Assembly: GCF_028372415.1 (NCBI RefSeq)
Contig: NC_092875.1
Location: 54,129,728-54,193,727, forward strand
Direction of reading: 5' to 3'
DNA length: 64,000 nt
DNA from: Notamacropus eugenii
Lineage: Eukaryota > Chordata > Mammalia > Diprotodontia > Macropodidae
The position numbers and the translations under genes were made by a program. Shown here piece after piece: positions 24,625-36,049 of this stretch; position 1 is the first letter of the stretch; each line of letters starts with the position of its first letter. The notes under the pieces are model-generated. The model made no database searches and had not been told where the DNA came from. It saw nothing but the letters and a program-made list of their open reading frames with translations.

Positions 24625-26305
24625 ACCCAAGTGGTAAAACCTCTCTGAGGTGCCACTCTCTACTGCCTACTCTGCTTTGAAAAGGAGGAATGGGGAGAAA
24701 AAAACAGTTGTTACGAGACCTGGAACTCACTGGCCAAAACCGAATCCCATTGAGTGAATAACTGGCTGGGCTTTTCTGCATTGCCCAGAGAGCCATCCTG
24801 AGTTTTATCGTGAGTTTTACTCTGCTTCCTATCAGAGGCTGTGGGGTGATTAAATAAAACAGAACCCTACTGGGTGAAGTACCACTTTCATGTACTGCCC
24901 AGAGAACCAAACTGAGGAACTCTGAAGTTTTATGGGAACCACTGACACAATAGTGTAACACTTTTTCATCACCTTGTTAAGAATGACAATGAGTTAAAAG
25001 TTTATCACTGTTTCATCAGTTCAAGAACAGAAGAGAGGAGACTGCCTAGCACAACAGTGATAAGGACCAGAAAGAAAGCAGCTAGAAGAGAAGCAGCTTT
25101 GAGTGGAGCAGATTGTTCCTGAAAGGACCAAGGACATCAAGGCCTGCCATTCAAAGGAGAGTTGCCCTAGATACATGGGGGTTTTCCCACTCAAGTGCCC
25201 TCCTGCTAGGTTTTTCCATGTGTCCACCGATACTGTATTCCAGTCCAGGTCTATGGGAGGACTGTGACATATCTGTATCATATATATTCATAATCATTCA
25301 TATATAATCATAATCATTCATGGTTTTATATTCCCTGTGACACCATTATTCTTGACTTCACTTTATTGTTAAGTAATCGTTTTATGTTTAAGAGTTAATG
25401 GTGTGGCTAATTTTTTATAAATAGGAAACACAGTGGGTGAAGTCTCAGAAACAGAAAAGGCAAGTAGTGGGAGTACAATCTCCCTACAACAAGGTTGTCC
25501 CTAGGATCCTAAAAGAATCTGAATTGTAGCCACATAGAGGGAGTCCTTATTTAGAAATTCCAGACCTGCTGATTCAAGGTAGGGTATGATAAGAGAGCAA
25601 GAGAAGTGACTGCACCCCACACAGGAGCTAGATACATACATGTAACTATATACATATATGTATACATATGCAATACATATAACTGTATTTTATACATGGT
25701 CTCCATCTTAGATACTACATTTATATAACAATATATAAAAATGTAGTATATGGTGTAGTCTATGATAAGATAAAATGAAGACTATGTACAAAATGCAGTT
25801 AGTTTAGTGTAAGAATTAGAAGAATCCAAACCAATTGAAAACAGACTCCATCTTGTATTGCCACAGATATTTTCCTTCTGTGATTCGTCCATGGGAAACT
25901 AGATTATATAAGTCATCTATTGTTTCATACATGCAGGTAGATGTAATTAATCCACTTTTTTCATTTTATGAAGATGACCCCTAAAGGTATCCATCCTTCT
26001 CCCAACTTGGAAAGCCCCTAAACTTTCCTCCAATTAGAAAAAGATGACCTCATTTTGTATCCTGGTTAATTGTTTTTGTTATAATTATGTGGACTTTGGG
26101 GACTTATTTAATCATTTCAGGGGCATAAAAATCTGCTTTACTCTGTTTTTAGGGCCTTTGACTAACTGGGGAGTCCATGGACCCATTCTTTTTGAATGTC
26201 TACCCAATATATCACCTCTGCTCAGATTGTTTTCTTAGTTACCATTAATAACCTGCAACCTATACATGTATACATAAATGTATATTTATGTGAACGTAAA
26301 CATAC
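24625..26305. other. gene 1 intron 2, unassigned, with worn internal duplication
   Basis: Around 24740-24930, two segments about 125 bp apart resemble each other (cattgcccagagagcc versus tactgcccagagaacc, and cattgagtgaata versus tactgggtgaagta). No known element assigned. TA-rich patches occur at 25270-25320 and 25630-25750. Confidence 0.4.
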
Positions 26306-26309
26306 ACGC

Positions 26310-26435
26310 ATTTTGATTCCCTTGATAGAATATTGGCCCCTTGAAGGCAAGGGTTGTTTTCTCTTTGTCTTTGTACTGCCCAACCCAAAGGCACTTAATA
26401 ATAAATGCTTACTGACTAATTGCTTGATGAGTTAC
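26310..26435 (+). repeat. L2 LINE 3' end
   Basis: ccccttgaaggcaagggttg, gtctttgtactgcccaac, ataaatgcttactgac. Confidence 0.7.
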
Positions 26436-27391
26436 TATTTGTATCTTAGTGAGTTCATCATAAAAATAAGGTCATATTAAAAACATGGAGTACTAGTGAA
26501 ACAGAACAGAGAAACCAGATATACAGTCTAACATACTTAAACTAAATTCAGACTTGATAAACCTAATGACCCAAAATAATAAACAAAAAAGTAAAAAAAA
26601 AATTCATTCGGTAAAACTGTTGAGAAGATTGCACAGCTGAATGGAAAAAAAACAGGTATAGATTCACATCTTGGGCCATATTTTATTTAAAAAATTGGAT
26701 TATCTATTTTTAATCATTTAAAATTGAAAGCAAGAGAAATTGTATATTTAACACAATTGTTTGGATTATAAATATTTTAATTGTAAAATTAACTAAACAT
26801 AAAAGGGAAGAGAATGACTTGAGTCCTCCCCGCCCCAATCATTCCACCAAAAGCATTCAAAAAGGAAAGTGCCTGATGAGAGCAGATTGTGTCTTGTTTA
26901 GTAGTTGTCTCACCCATAGGGCCAAGCAGAGCAAAATAAAAGATTACTTTATTGAACATACAGTTAATATAATTAGAGCAGTAGATTTCAGACAAAACTG
27001 TTAGTAGGGTCAAGTGGTATTTCGATGTGCTGCATGCACATTTTAGAGAATGCCAGGGGCTTTGGGATCAGTGGAACAAAACTAACTTTGTAGGACTCCA
27101 GGACTTTCACTGTCCACTATTTTGTAACACTTAAGTATTTACTGAACCTCGGACGCAAAGCACTAAGACTCCTGACTTTCCTTGGTTCTAGTGATCAGTT
27201 GCTCCACATTTTCCCTAATTACAAACCCTCCCCATTCTGCCACAACCATATTATCTCAATGTCCAGTTCTAGCATCTACTTCCCTTCTCTTGATTCTTCC
27301 CTTATCTCTGCACATTACAGACGTCAAGGAAAAAACACACAAATTCAGAAATTATACACCAGATTGCAGGCAGTTAATAGGAAGAAGGAAA
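26436..27391. other. gene 1 intron 2, unassigned
   Basis: AT-rich; no gene or repeat recognised. Confidence 0.4.
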
Positions 27392-27645
27392 GGAAGGAAG
27401 AATTTATTAAGCACCTACTATATGCCAGATATTGTGCTAAGGACTTTACAAATATCTCATTTGATCAATATAACAATCCTGGGGGATAAAGGATATTATT
27501 ATCCCCATTCTACAATTGAGGAAACTGAGGCAGAGAAAGATTAAGCGACTTGCCACAACTTGAAAATGCTTGAGGATGGATTTGAACTCAGGTCTTCCTG
27601 ACTCCAGACCCAGTGCTAATTCCACTGTGTCATCTAGCAGCCTCT
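27392..27645 (-). repeat. MIR/CORE-SINE, antisense
   Basis: agaatttattaagcacctac, ccagatattgtgctaagg, gaggaaactgaggcagag, gatttgaactcaggtcttc, ending at the tRNA-like head. Confidence 0.85.
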
Positions 27646-27814
27646 ATAAATAAAAATACATATAAAAGAAATTTACCTAGTCCCAGACTGCCTAGCATTG
27701 AGATAGTCATGCTAGAACAACACAGGCCTGGAGAACTGTAACTAGATAAAATGCACCAAGCAGTTTAAAGGCCTAATCTGGGACTGGATAGAAAAATAAC
27801 AGATAATAAGAGAT

Positions 27815-28075
27815 AGGCAGCTGTGTAGTGCAGTGGATATAATGCTGAGCTTGGTGTCAGAAAGACTCATCTTTCTGAGTTCAAATCTGGCCTCAGACAC
27901 TTAGTAGCTGTGTGATCCTGGGCAAGTTACCTAACCCTGTTTGCCTCAGTTTTTTCATCTGTAAAATGAGTTGGAGAAGGAAATGGCAAAGCACTCCAGT
28001 ATCTCTGCCAAGAAAATTCCATATGGGCTTGTGAAGAGTCATGTCCATGACTGCAAAACAATTAAACAACAGTAA
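27815..28075 (+). repeat. tRNA-derived SINE with MIR-like core and distinct 3' part
   Basis: ggcagctgtgtagtgcagtg, gagttcaaatctggcctcag, aaaatgagttggagaagg, then cttgtgaagagtcatgtcc. Close relatives at 33325-33575 (minus) and 43075-43300 (plus). Confidence 0.8.
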
Positions 28076-28169
28076 GAAATAAGGCACAACCAATCTCTGA
28101 CACTCATTCTGATCCTAGTAGCTCCTTGATTTCCTCGTGTGTAAAATGAAGGGATTGATATAGATCAGG

Positions 28170-28365
28170 GATGTTCAGATTCTTCTGTGTCATGCATCAC
28201 TTCGGCAGCCAGGTGGTGTCTATGAACCCCTTTCAGAACAATGTTTTTAAATACATAAAATAAAATACACAGGATATAATAATATATGGAAACCTATTGT
28301 TCCTAAATACAATTATCAAAATATTTTTCTAAAAAAAAAGTCTCTCAACCACAGGTTAAGATCTA
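28170..28365 (+). repeat. old interspersed repeat, copy 1 of 2
   Basis: Shares tttttaaatacataaaataa and atcaaaatatttttctaaaa with 35683-35860. The sequence and termini suggest a decayed DNA transposon, but I cannot name it. Confidence 0.5.
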
Positions 28366-28571
28366 TTGCATCCAGATGATCCCTAAGCTTCCTGCCCTGC
28401 TCAAATGCCAGCTCTCTGTCATCCAACAGAATAGGATGAGGTTTCTGGGTGAAACTAATCAATGCTCAGGTTCATCTATAGACAAAGAAGGAATGACGAG
28501 CAAAGGAAGAAAATGGTGTTACACTTTGAAAGCTAAAATGGCATTTCAAAAGAGAGGGAGCCCTAACTCAC

Positions 28572-28663
28572 CTGCATCCTGGCTGTCAGAAACCCAGAAG
28601 TCATTACTTCTTCTTCCTCTAGACTCCTTTCTTGGGAAAGAGCAGAGTCTTCAGAAAGCAGAG
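28572..28663 (-). CDS. KRAB zinc-finger gene 1, start-codon exon
   Basis: A 92 bp exon between a ccttccccag acceptor and a CAG|GTGAGT donor. The coding part is 28572-28604, reading MTSGFLTARMQ in phase 0. It joins the KRAB-A exon without a shift, giving ARMQ-ESVTF. The 59 bp before the ATG (28605-28663) are 5' untranslated. Gene 2 has a similar exon at 50948-51030, with TCTGAAG and a CTTTCCC/CTTCCCC stretch before the ATG, which supports both models. Total coding length over four exons is 1,491 nt, giving 496 residues. Confidence 0.85.
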
Positions 28664-29199
28664 CTGGGGAAGGAGAAAGGAATCATAAGAGAGACCAGTC
28701 CTGCCTTTTAGCTCCCAAACTTACCAGGATAAATTGCCCACATACCTCCAGGGTGCTAACTACAGAGTAAGAGATCAAATGGGGACACAGAAGTTGCCCC
28801 ACCCCCTCTGGGGAGCAAAGAGAGAGGTCAGGGGACGTTAATTCCTAAGACCTCCTAACACTATTTCTGTGGCCAGAGGAGGTTTCAGGTTTTGCCCAGA
28901 CCTATAGTCTGGGAATTAGGACACAGGTTGAATTCACAACTGTGTCCTTTATGTGCTATGTGATACAGAGCATGCAATTCAGCCTCACTGTGCTTATGGA
29001 AAAATGTTCCACACTCATGGGGAACAGCAGAATGGAGTTATGGATAGAATACAGTGGAACTTCCCTTGGGGTCTAATCATGGAAATGGTTTAGAATCATC
29101 ACGACCTATAACCAGAACCCATAATGATGAACAGAATTCACCAAGAGTGGAAAGAGGAATCATCTTGAGACTGGGAATGAATGAATGAAAGAATTAATG

Positions 29200-29335
29200 A
29201 AGGAAAAAAGTATTTATTAAGCATTTACTATATGCAAAGAAAGCATTGTGCCAAGAGCTGGGGATACAAACAGAAAAGGAAGATAGTCTCTGCCCTCAAG
29301 GAGCTCACATTTTAAAGGAGGAGATAACGCATATG
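29200..29335 (-). repeat. L2 3' end, antisense
   Basis: tatttattaagcatttacta, gtgccaagagctggggatac, tctgccctcaaggagctcac. Confidence 0.85.
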
Positions 29336-30165
29336 GAAGGTTTTCACTGAAAGTCAGATGGAAACATCCCATGATCCTGAGTGCAGCAGCAAAGCAGATG
29401 GGCGTGCCCCTTCTTTAATGTCATTTCCTCTGATAAAATTTCTGTCAGTGTCTGACAGTGAGCCATCTAACAGTGCCAAGGTGACTCTGGTCACAAGACC
29501 TTTCTTGTCCAGGTCCTCAGTAGTTGTGGCAGGCAGGCTGCATCACTGCAGGGTTTGCTTCCCAAGATGATGGGAGGGAGCACTGCAATTTCCTAGGGGT
29601 CCTGGGTTGTCTCCACTGCTATCTAAAGGGAGATGATGCTCCAGGTAGTGATGCTGCCTCCTGCCTTGCCTTCAGAGTGCTGCTTCACCAAGGTCGACTT
29701 GCCTGTCCTGGAGTGGTATTGCTTGGCCCCTTTTCCACAGGAGCCATGATGATGACTGTGAGGGATAGCTGGAAGCAGGATCAATATGGTCTTTAATGTG
29801 CCCACCTGCCTGTTGGCAGAAATTGGTCAGCAGTTGTTGCTTGTGGTGTTAAAGACGGTGGACCCCCACTCTACAATTTCTCCCTTTGGTGATGGCTGTG
29901 GGGCTGGGTGGAAGCAGGTCAGGTGGTGTGGGAGACACTGCTCTTCCTAAGGAGGGAGCTAGTGGTCAGGGTGGTGGTGGTGGTTTGACTTGCTTGGCAA
30001 ATACTTCCTGTCTCCCTCACTGTGTCCCACACTATCCGCTATTCTTGCTGGCCTGCCCCAGGAGCAGTGTAGGATTGCCACTGTAGCAGCCTTGAGGACA
30101 AGGCTTTGGTCTCTTGGTGTCTTCATTATGATGAGTTGGGAATGTCCATGCAGCTCTGTACTGGC
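29336..30165. other. GC-richer unassigned block in gene 1 intron 1
   Basis: Contains frames of 60-90 residues on both strands and GGT/GAT repeats. No domain, exon or repeat family recognised. Its composition differs from the surrounding AT-rich intron. Confidence 0.4.
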
Positions 30166-30171
30166 CCATGA

Positions 30172-30375
30172 CTAAGGGTAGGGAACCTGTAGTCTCAAGG
30201 ACACATATGGCCTTCTAGGTTCTCAGGAGCAGCCTTTTGACTGACTCCAAGTTTTAAAGAACAAATGTTTTTATGAAGGAAATTTGTTCTGTGAAGTTTG
30301 GATTCAGTCGGAGGGCTGTACTTGAGGACCTAGAAGGTCACATGCGGCCTGGAGGTTGCAGGTTCCCCACCCCTG
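30172..30375. mobile_element. non-autonomous hAT-like transposon, copy 1 of 3
   Basis: Inverted termini related to CAGGGGTGGGGAACCTG at the left (worn) and CAGGTTCCCCACCCCTG at the right. Non-coding. Flanks gcccatga and acccatat are a worn 8 bp duplication. Sister copies at 35000-35203 and 58593-58914. Confidence 0.8.
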
Positions 30376-31525
30376 ACCCATATGATTCTGGCAGGTCTCT
30401 GGAAAAGTAAGTGATTGAAAAGCTAAGGTCCAAATCCATCCTAGAGCCCCCAATCTGAACTATACCAACGTCCTTACTCTCATTTCTCTGTCCTCAGAAG
30501 AGCTGGTTGAGAGTGGGCACCAATATGTAATTTTACTCAAGGGCACTGGTAACAGTCAGTCTGATAAAGACTTTTGTCATCAGCAGAAGATTAAAAAAGT
30601 TCCAGAACAACCAGTCTTTCTACTGATATGAAAATACTGATACACGTACGAAAACCCATAGTTAGGAGGTCAACTTATCACACAATTAGACTGCTGTCCA
30701 GGGAAACTGGGACAAGATTAAAACATGGCGCAGTCCAATAGAACTGGAAATTAACTAACGTCCTGATTTTTTTTTTAAAGAGGATTCAGAGTTTTCAGAG
30801 TATGGACTGGAAAGCCTGAATTCATTTCCTAGGAAAATTCTACAATACATTATTCTTCATCAGACCTGTGATTTCACTAGAGTAGGACAAAAAAGCATTT
30901 CCCTCTACCAGTGCTGACTGGTACCTACTAAATAACTTAAAGTCTTAAGCTGCACTTTCATATCCTCTGTGATTCTTATCCATGCCTTTTTATAATTCCT
31001 ACATAAAGAAAACAGTCACTATGCCAGAGGCCTTTCTCTAGTTCTTTATATATTTCATAGAGACCAGTGCAATACGTGGGCGGGAGAAGGAAAAGAAGTC
31101 TGTTTTTCCTTACGTTTAGCACACAGACACTCCTTTTCCAATCATGCATGTCCTTGAAGCCTGATATATCCCTTTTCCCACATAAGTTACCTCTTTTAAT
31201 ATCCTATTGGAAATACATTCTTCACATGTTTTTACAATGGCCTTTGATCACAAATAATTTTGATTCTTCTTTATGATAGCACTCTTCCACGATTTATACC
31301 TACTATAGCATCACAGGGAAATTATGGGTGTTAATAATGGACTTTCACATAACCAAGTAATTTGGAATCCCTGAAAGCATTATACGATTTCCAAATTGCA
31401 ATAAATCCCATTCTTTATTCTCCAATACAATTCCAGGACAAACTCACTGCCCATGACTGTCCTTTTGTGAGGCCCTAATCCATCACTAACTTCCCTCTCA
31501 GACCTCATAGTTACCTGTTTTGTAA
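30376..31525. other. gene 1 intron 1, unassigned
   Basis: No exon or repeat recognised. Confidence 0.4.
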
Positions 31526-31945
31526 TTTTCTAATGAATTTATCTGTGTTTGTGCCTTCATGAACAAAGGAAATTTAGTGAAGGCAGGAACTATGTCACAT
31601 AAATTTTGTATCTCCTCCTATATCTAGCACAGGGCAAGATATGGAGTAGATACTAAATAGAAGTTTTTAGAACTTGTGGTCCACTAAAACCCATAGATCT
31701 TTTTCAGAGAAAACACTATGTTGCAAGTCTCCGTGACTTCCTGTACTCAGGAAGTTCACAGGCAGCATGAGGAAAGAGAGTGGAATTTGGAGTCAAGGGA
31801 CATGAGTTCAAATCCCAGCACTGTCACTTGCCCTGTGTAGGACCTGAGGCATGTCATTTAAATTGAACCTCATTCTCTCACAAATAAAATATAAAGTGGA
31901 TTAAGAAACCTCTAAGGTCCCTTCCAAATCTAAATATATGATCTA
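31526..31945 (+). repeat. L2 3' fragment followed by MIR
   Basis: 31526-31680 resembles an L2 tail (gaaggcaggaactatgtc, tctagcacagggcaag). 31760-31945 is MIR (ggagtcaagggacatgag, tcaaatcccagcactg, aggtcccttccaaatct). Confidence 0.6.
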
Positions 31946-32330
31946 TCATGACTTTTTTGAACCCAAGCGTGCTTTACATTTATGCCTACTTAATTTCATC
32001 ACATTAGATTTAGTTCAATTGTATGAAGATTCTGACCAAGTCATACAGTTGTTACCTATCTCTCAAAACTTTGTGTCATTTGCAAGGATACTGCTTATAA
32101 TCTTTAACTATTTGCAAAATTTTCTGCAAATGGAGTTGAACTCTAAACTGGTTTGGCCTTTAATCTTTATACCTGTCCATTTAGCAAGTGTATTTCCCAC
32201 CTGAGGTAGTCCTAGGCTCCTTCAGTCTCCATTATCTGATAATGACTTTACACTGATTAAAACACCCCTAAGAAATAACCAGACTCAATGTCTTTACTTT
32301 TGTCCTTTTCTCACTTTTTGGAGTCAGCAG
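31946..32330. repeat. ancient interspersed repeat, related to 60290-60480
   Basis: Shares agctttgtgtcatttacag-like sequence (here actttgtgtcatttgcaagg) and neighbouring phrases with the later copy. Family unnamed, probably CR1-associated. Confidence 0.4.
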
Positions 32331-33324
32331 ACTTTTAGTAAGTCATATTAGAGATTGCATCATTGTCTTCTCATATTTATCCTTTATTCTAATTTGGTAT
32401 TGATTTTGATATTTAATATAACCAATTAATGGTATGGCTACATGCAGATAACTACTGCTTCATTGATAACCACTCCTTTATACACTACTTGATAAAACAG
32501 TCAGTTTCATTGTTTGCTTGGTGTTCCTCATATTCAGTTAGCCTTCTGAATCTCTTCTTGAAGGAATATTCATGATATATAGGCATGAGACTTCTGAGTA
32601 AGCTACAAGCCACTGGTTTATTTCATGTCTTAATCACAAACCATACTTTTCAACATTTTTTTTTTTTGCTGTCCTCACCTGATCCTCATATCACATTGAC
32701 ATCACCAATATTAAGGTATGTATTTGACTTGGTTTGGAGGATCTTACCAAGTCATTAATAGAATTTCTCTACGTTTTCATCCTCTGCAACAGACATTGGT
32801 GCATAAGCTATAACTATCTTCACTGTGATCTTCCCCCTTGCACAGGCTCATCATTAGCACTGCAAGGCAAGATAATAAATTGTTCCATGAAATCATACAC
32901 AATGAAACCAACTCCACTACCTCTTTTATTCTGTCCCCCATGGGAGACTATGAGCCATCTTTCTGTTTAGATGCGACTTCTTTATGTCTTCTGTTCTCAG
33001 GATACCAATAATTATCATATTTGTAGACAGATGGACTACAAATAGTATGGTCCTTAACACCTTCTGCCATCTATTCTGACAGTGAGAGGGAAGGAGTTGC
33101 ATGGAACTAGAGCATTTCTTTCTACTTCATAGGTCGCTGATAATGAGATACACTATATTTAATTAGGCTGGTCCTCAGACAGCAGGAACAAGCCTTTCTC
33201 CTAGATGGTACTCACCAGTACAGTTGAATTTTAGCTTGTTCCAGAACTCAGAGTTACCTCCATACCATGATGAGGCATCAGAGTAGACTTTATGGAGGGA
33301 GATGAAATTAAATTGATGTGAAAT
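32331..33324. other. gene 1 intron 1, unassigned, possibly LINE relics
   Basis: The segment near 32720-33000 resembles worn antisense LINE reverse-transcriptase sequence, but no motif is clear enough to name. Confidence 0.3.
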
Positions 33325-33575
33325 CATGCAGTTGTTGTTTCTGTTCAGTCATCTCTGGGACTCCATTTGGGGTTTTCTTTGACAAAGATACTGGAGTGGT
33401 TGTCATTTCCTTCTCCAGTTCATTTGACAGACAAGGAAACTGAGGCAAACAGGGTTAAGCGACTTGTCCAGGGTTATACAACTAGTAAATGTCTGAGGCC
33501 AGATTTGAATTTAGGAAGATGAGACTTCCTGACTCCAAGCTCAACAATCTATCCACTGCACCACCTAATTGCTCT
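33325..33575 (-). repeat. tRNA-derived SINE, antisense
   Basis: Reverse of the 27815-28075 type: ttctgttcagtcatctctgg, ttccttctccagttcatt, aaactgaggcaaacagg, ctatccactgcaccacc. Confidence 0.85.
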
Positions 33576-34097
33576 GTGAAATTATATACTCTGGTTCAAA
33601 AAAACCAACTGTGCAAGTTGGAAGAGATGTATCTGACAGTTCATGGGAGAAAGACCTAAGGTTTTAACAAATGCCAAAGCCAACAATGTAAACTGGCATC
33701 CAAAAAACCTATCCAGTCCATGTTTCTATTTGGATAATATCAAAGGTTAATTTTTTTCCCTCTTAGTTTCTTAGTATAAATACCCCCTTGAAAAGTAATC
33801 TTGTTTCAGTTTAACTAAGAAAAAAAGAGATTTTTTTCCACACGTTGGGCATGACAAAAACTGGAAATCAGTATACCATTAGGGACCAATATGATTATGG
33901 CTATGAGACCCAACCAACTCAGAGGCCAGAAATCACTGGTCACACTGGGGCACATAAGTTGGGGAGGAAAGGAATAGGGAGGGAAAGAGTCAAGCCAGCT
34001 GTTCATATCGTTCTTTTCCATATCCTGCCCTGTATTGTTTTCTTCTATCATACTGGACAGACTCACACCCACCCCACCCTGTCTCTGTAATTCTCAC

Positions 34098-34353
34098 CTC
34101 TCTCTTCCAGCAAGAAAGCCAAAGCCAAGTCTTCCACAGTTAGCCCTTGATGTTTCCTGAGTATTCTGATTTTGCCCAAGAACCATTTCCCCACACAAGA
34201 TGATCAAGACTTGTTCTACCCCAATAGCTCCAGTATCTGTTCCTGTCTATCAGTCTCTGCCTGCAAGCTCAGAAAATCAGAGGTAGGTCTTCTTGGATTG
34301 ATTCTTGCTCCCAGGGAATCCTCTTCCACCTTCACCTTCCTGCAGGGCTTAAA
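34098..34353 (-). pseudogene. decayed SCAN-domain exon within gene 1 intron 1
   Basis: On the minus strand, between a cttccccag acceptor and an AGAG|GTGAGA donor, translation gives KVKVEEDSLG, typical just before a SCAN domain. Then RQEQILELL, the SCAN hallmark, appears. After a one-base shift EQVLIILCGEM follows, matching the family's LEQFLTILPGEM. TVEDL lies near the end, as in SCAN VTLVEDL. The middle of the domain is missing and stops interrupt it, so it cannot encode a working SCAN. SCAN domains mediate dimerisation among zinc-finger proteins, usually ahead of KRAB or fingers. Its position and strand fit a lost exon of gene 1. Confidence 0.78.
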
Positions 34354-34624
34354 CTGGGGAAGAGGGGCAGGATGGGGGACACCAAATACGAGATCACTTT
34401 AACTGGGACCTCTTCCCTCGTGCTCAGATCTGTCTCTCCAACACAGTTAATATCTCTCTGTCTCTGGTGACCCCAGCTAAGTCACTATAGAGCCTACCAA
34501 AGACTTCTTGGGGACAGTCAGAATCAGCAGGAAGGGCCATCCCAAACCTAGGCTCTACAGAGACAGGCAGACATCCTAGACATACAAATGAGCACATGAT
34601 AAGTTTGGTTCATTCAAAAAATAT

Positions 34625-34760
34625 TTTTAGCATCATAGGATTTAGAGCTAGGAAGGGCCTTAGAGGTTATCAAACTCTCTCTTTTTACAGATGAGAAAAG
34701 GGAAGTCCTGGAAGATTAGGGCTAAGATGGGGGCCAAACCTGTGTGTGAGCCTGAGGACA
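34625..34760 (-). repeat. MIR-type fragment, antisense
   Basis: ggatttagagctaggaaggg and ttttacagatgagaaaag. Confidence 0.55.
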
Positions 34761-34789
34761 GACTTGTGTGCATATGACTAAATCATTTT

Positions 34790-34999
34790 TGTGTAGAATT
34801 GGATTCAGTTCTGGGCATAACATTTTAGGAAAAACATTGTTAAATTTGAGAACATCCATAGAAGGGAGAGCAGGATGACAGAGCCTGAAAAGTCTGCCAT
34901 AGGAGAGTTAACTGAAGGAACTAGCACATTTAGCCTAAAGGACAGAAGATATATAACAGTTTTTAAGTATATGAAGGGATTTCATGTGAATGAGGGATC
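34790..34999 (+). repeat. CR1/L3 LINE fragment
   Basis: ggattcagttctgggcataa, atttgagaacatccatag, agcctaaaggacagaag, aagtatatgaagggattt. Interrupted at its right by an hAT copy. Confidence 0.7.
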
Positions 35000-35203
35000 C
35001 AGGGATGGGGAACCTGCAGCCTCCAGGCCACATGTGGACCTCTAGGTCTTCAAGGGCAGCCCTTTCACTGAATCCAAACTTCACAGAAACAAATCCCCTT
35101 TATAAAAGAATTTGTTCTGAAAAACTTGGACTCAGTCTAAAGGCCACAACCAAGGATCTAGAGGGCCACATGGAGCCTAGCCACAGCAGGTTTCCTACCC
35201 CTG
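35000..35203. mobile_element. non-autonomous hAT-like transposon, copy 2 of 3
   Basis: CAGGGATGGGGAACCTGC at the left end, cctacccctg at the right. The interior matches copies 1 and 3 (cactgaatccaaacttcaca, aacttggactcagtc). Inserted at the end of a CR1 fragment. Confidence 0.88.
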
Positions 35204-35245
35204 CAGCATTAGACTATTCTGTTTGAAAAGGGAACAGGAAAGGGA

Positions 35246-35482
35246 ATAAGCATTTATATAGTACCTACTATATGTCAGAAACTTTACAAATATCTCATCT
35301 GATCTTAACTCTACAGCATAGCTGCTATTATTATCCCCATTTGACAGCTGAAGAAAATGAGGCAAACAGAGGTTAAGTGACTTGCCCAGGGTCACATAAC
35401 TAATAAGTATCTGAGGCCACATTCGATTTCATGTGGACTGATTCTGGACCCAGCACTCTATCCACTACACTACCTACCTGCC
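35246..35482 (-). repeat. MIR/CORE-SINE, antisense, near full length
   Basis: taagcatttatatagtacct, tattattatccccatttgac, aagtgacttgcccagggtc, ctatccactacactacc. Confidence 0.85.
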
Positions 35483-35682
35483 TATAAGCAACAGGTAAAA
35501 GTTACAGAGGAAGATTTCAACTTGACATAAGGAAAAACATTTCCTAACAATTAATTATTAAAACTTGGAATGGATAACTTATTGTAAGAGTCTGTGCCCC
35601 TTACTACCACCACCTCATTGGACATCTGTAGGCCAAAGATGCATGACCATTTCTTAGATATGAATTCTCATCTTTTTGTTCT

Positions 35683-35860
35683 GCCATGGATCCATTTGGG
35701 AATCTGATGAAACCTATGGAGTTCACAGAATCCTTCTTAGAATGGTTTTAAATGCACAGGATAAAATGCAGAGGACGCCAAAGAAAAGCAAGTATACTGA
35801 AATACAGTGATCAAAATATTTTTTAAAAAGTTCATGGATACTAGATCATTGTGGGAAACA
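35683..35860 (+). repeat. old interspersed repeat, copy 2 of 2
   Basis: ctgatgaaacctatggag, ttttaaatgcacaggataaa, tgatcaaaatattttttaaa. Pairs with 28170-28365. Confidence 0.5.
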
Positions 35861-36049
35861 TTCTTTTTTGGGTAGATTTTTAAAATCCCTCCCAACTCTG
35901 AGACTGTGTGATTCTATAAAGTGATTTGCCTCCAGTCAGAAGCAAAGGCAATATTCAAACCCAGGTTCTCAGACACTAAATCCCTACCCTATCAGACAAT
36001 AGACATACATACAGTACAGTCCACTGCCAGGTGAGCAGCGGAAGCCTGA

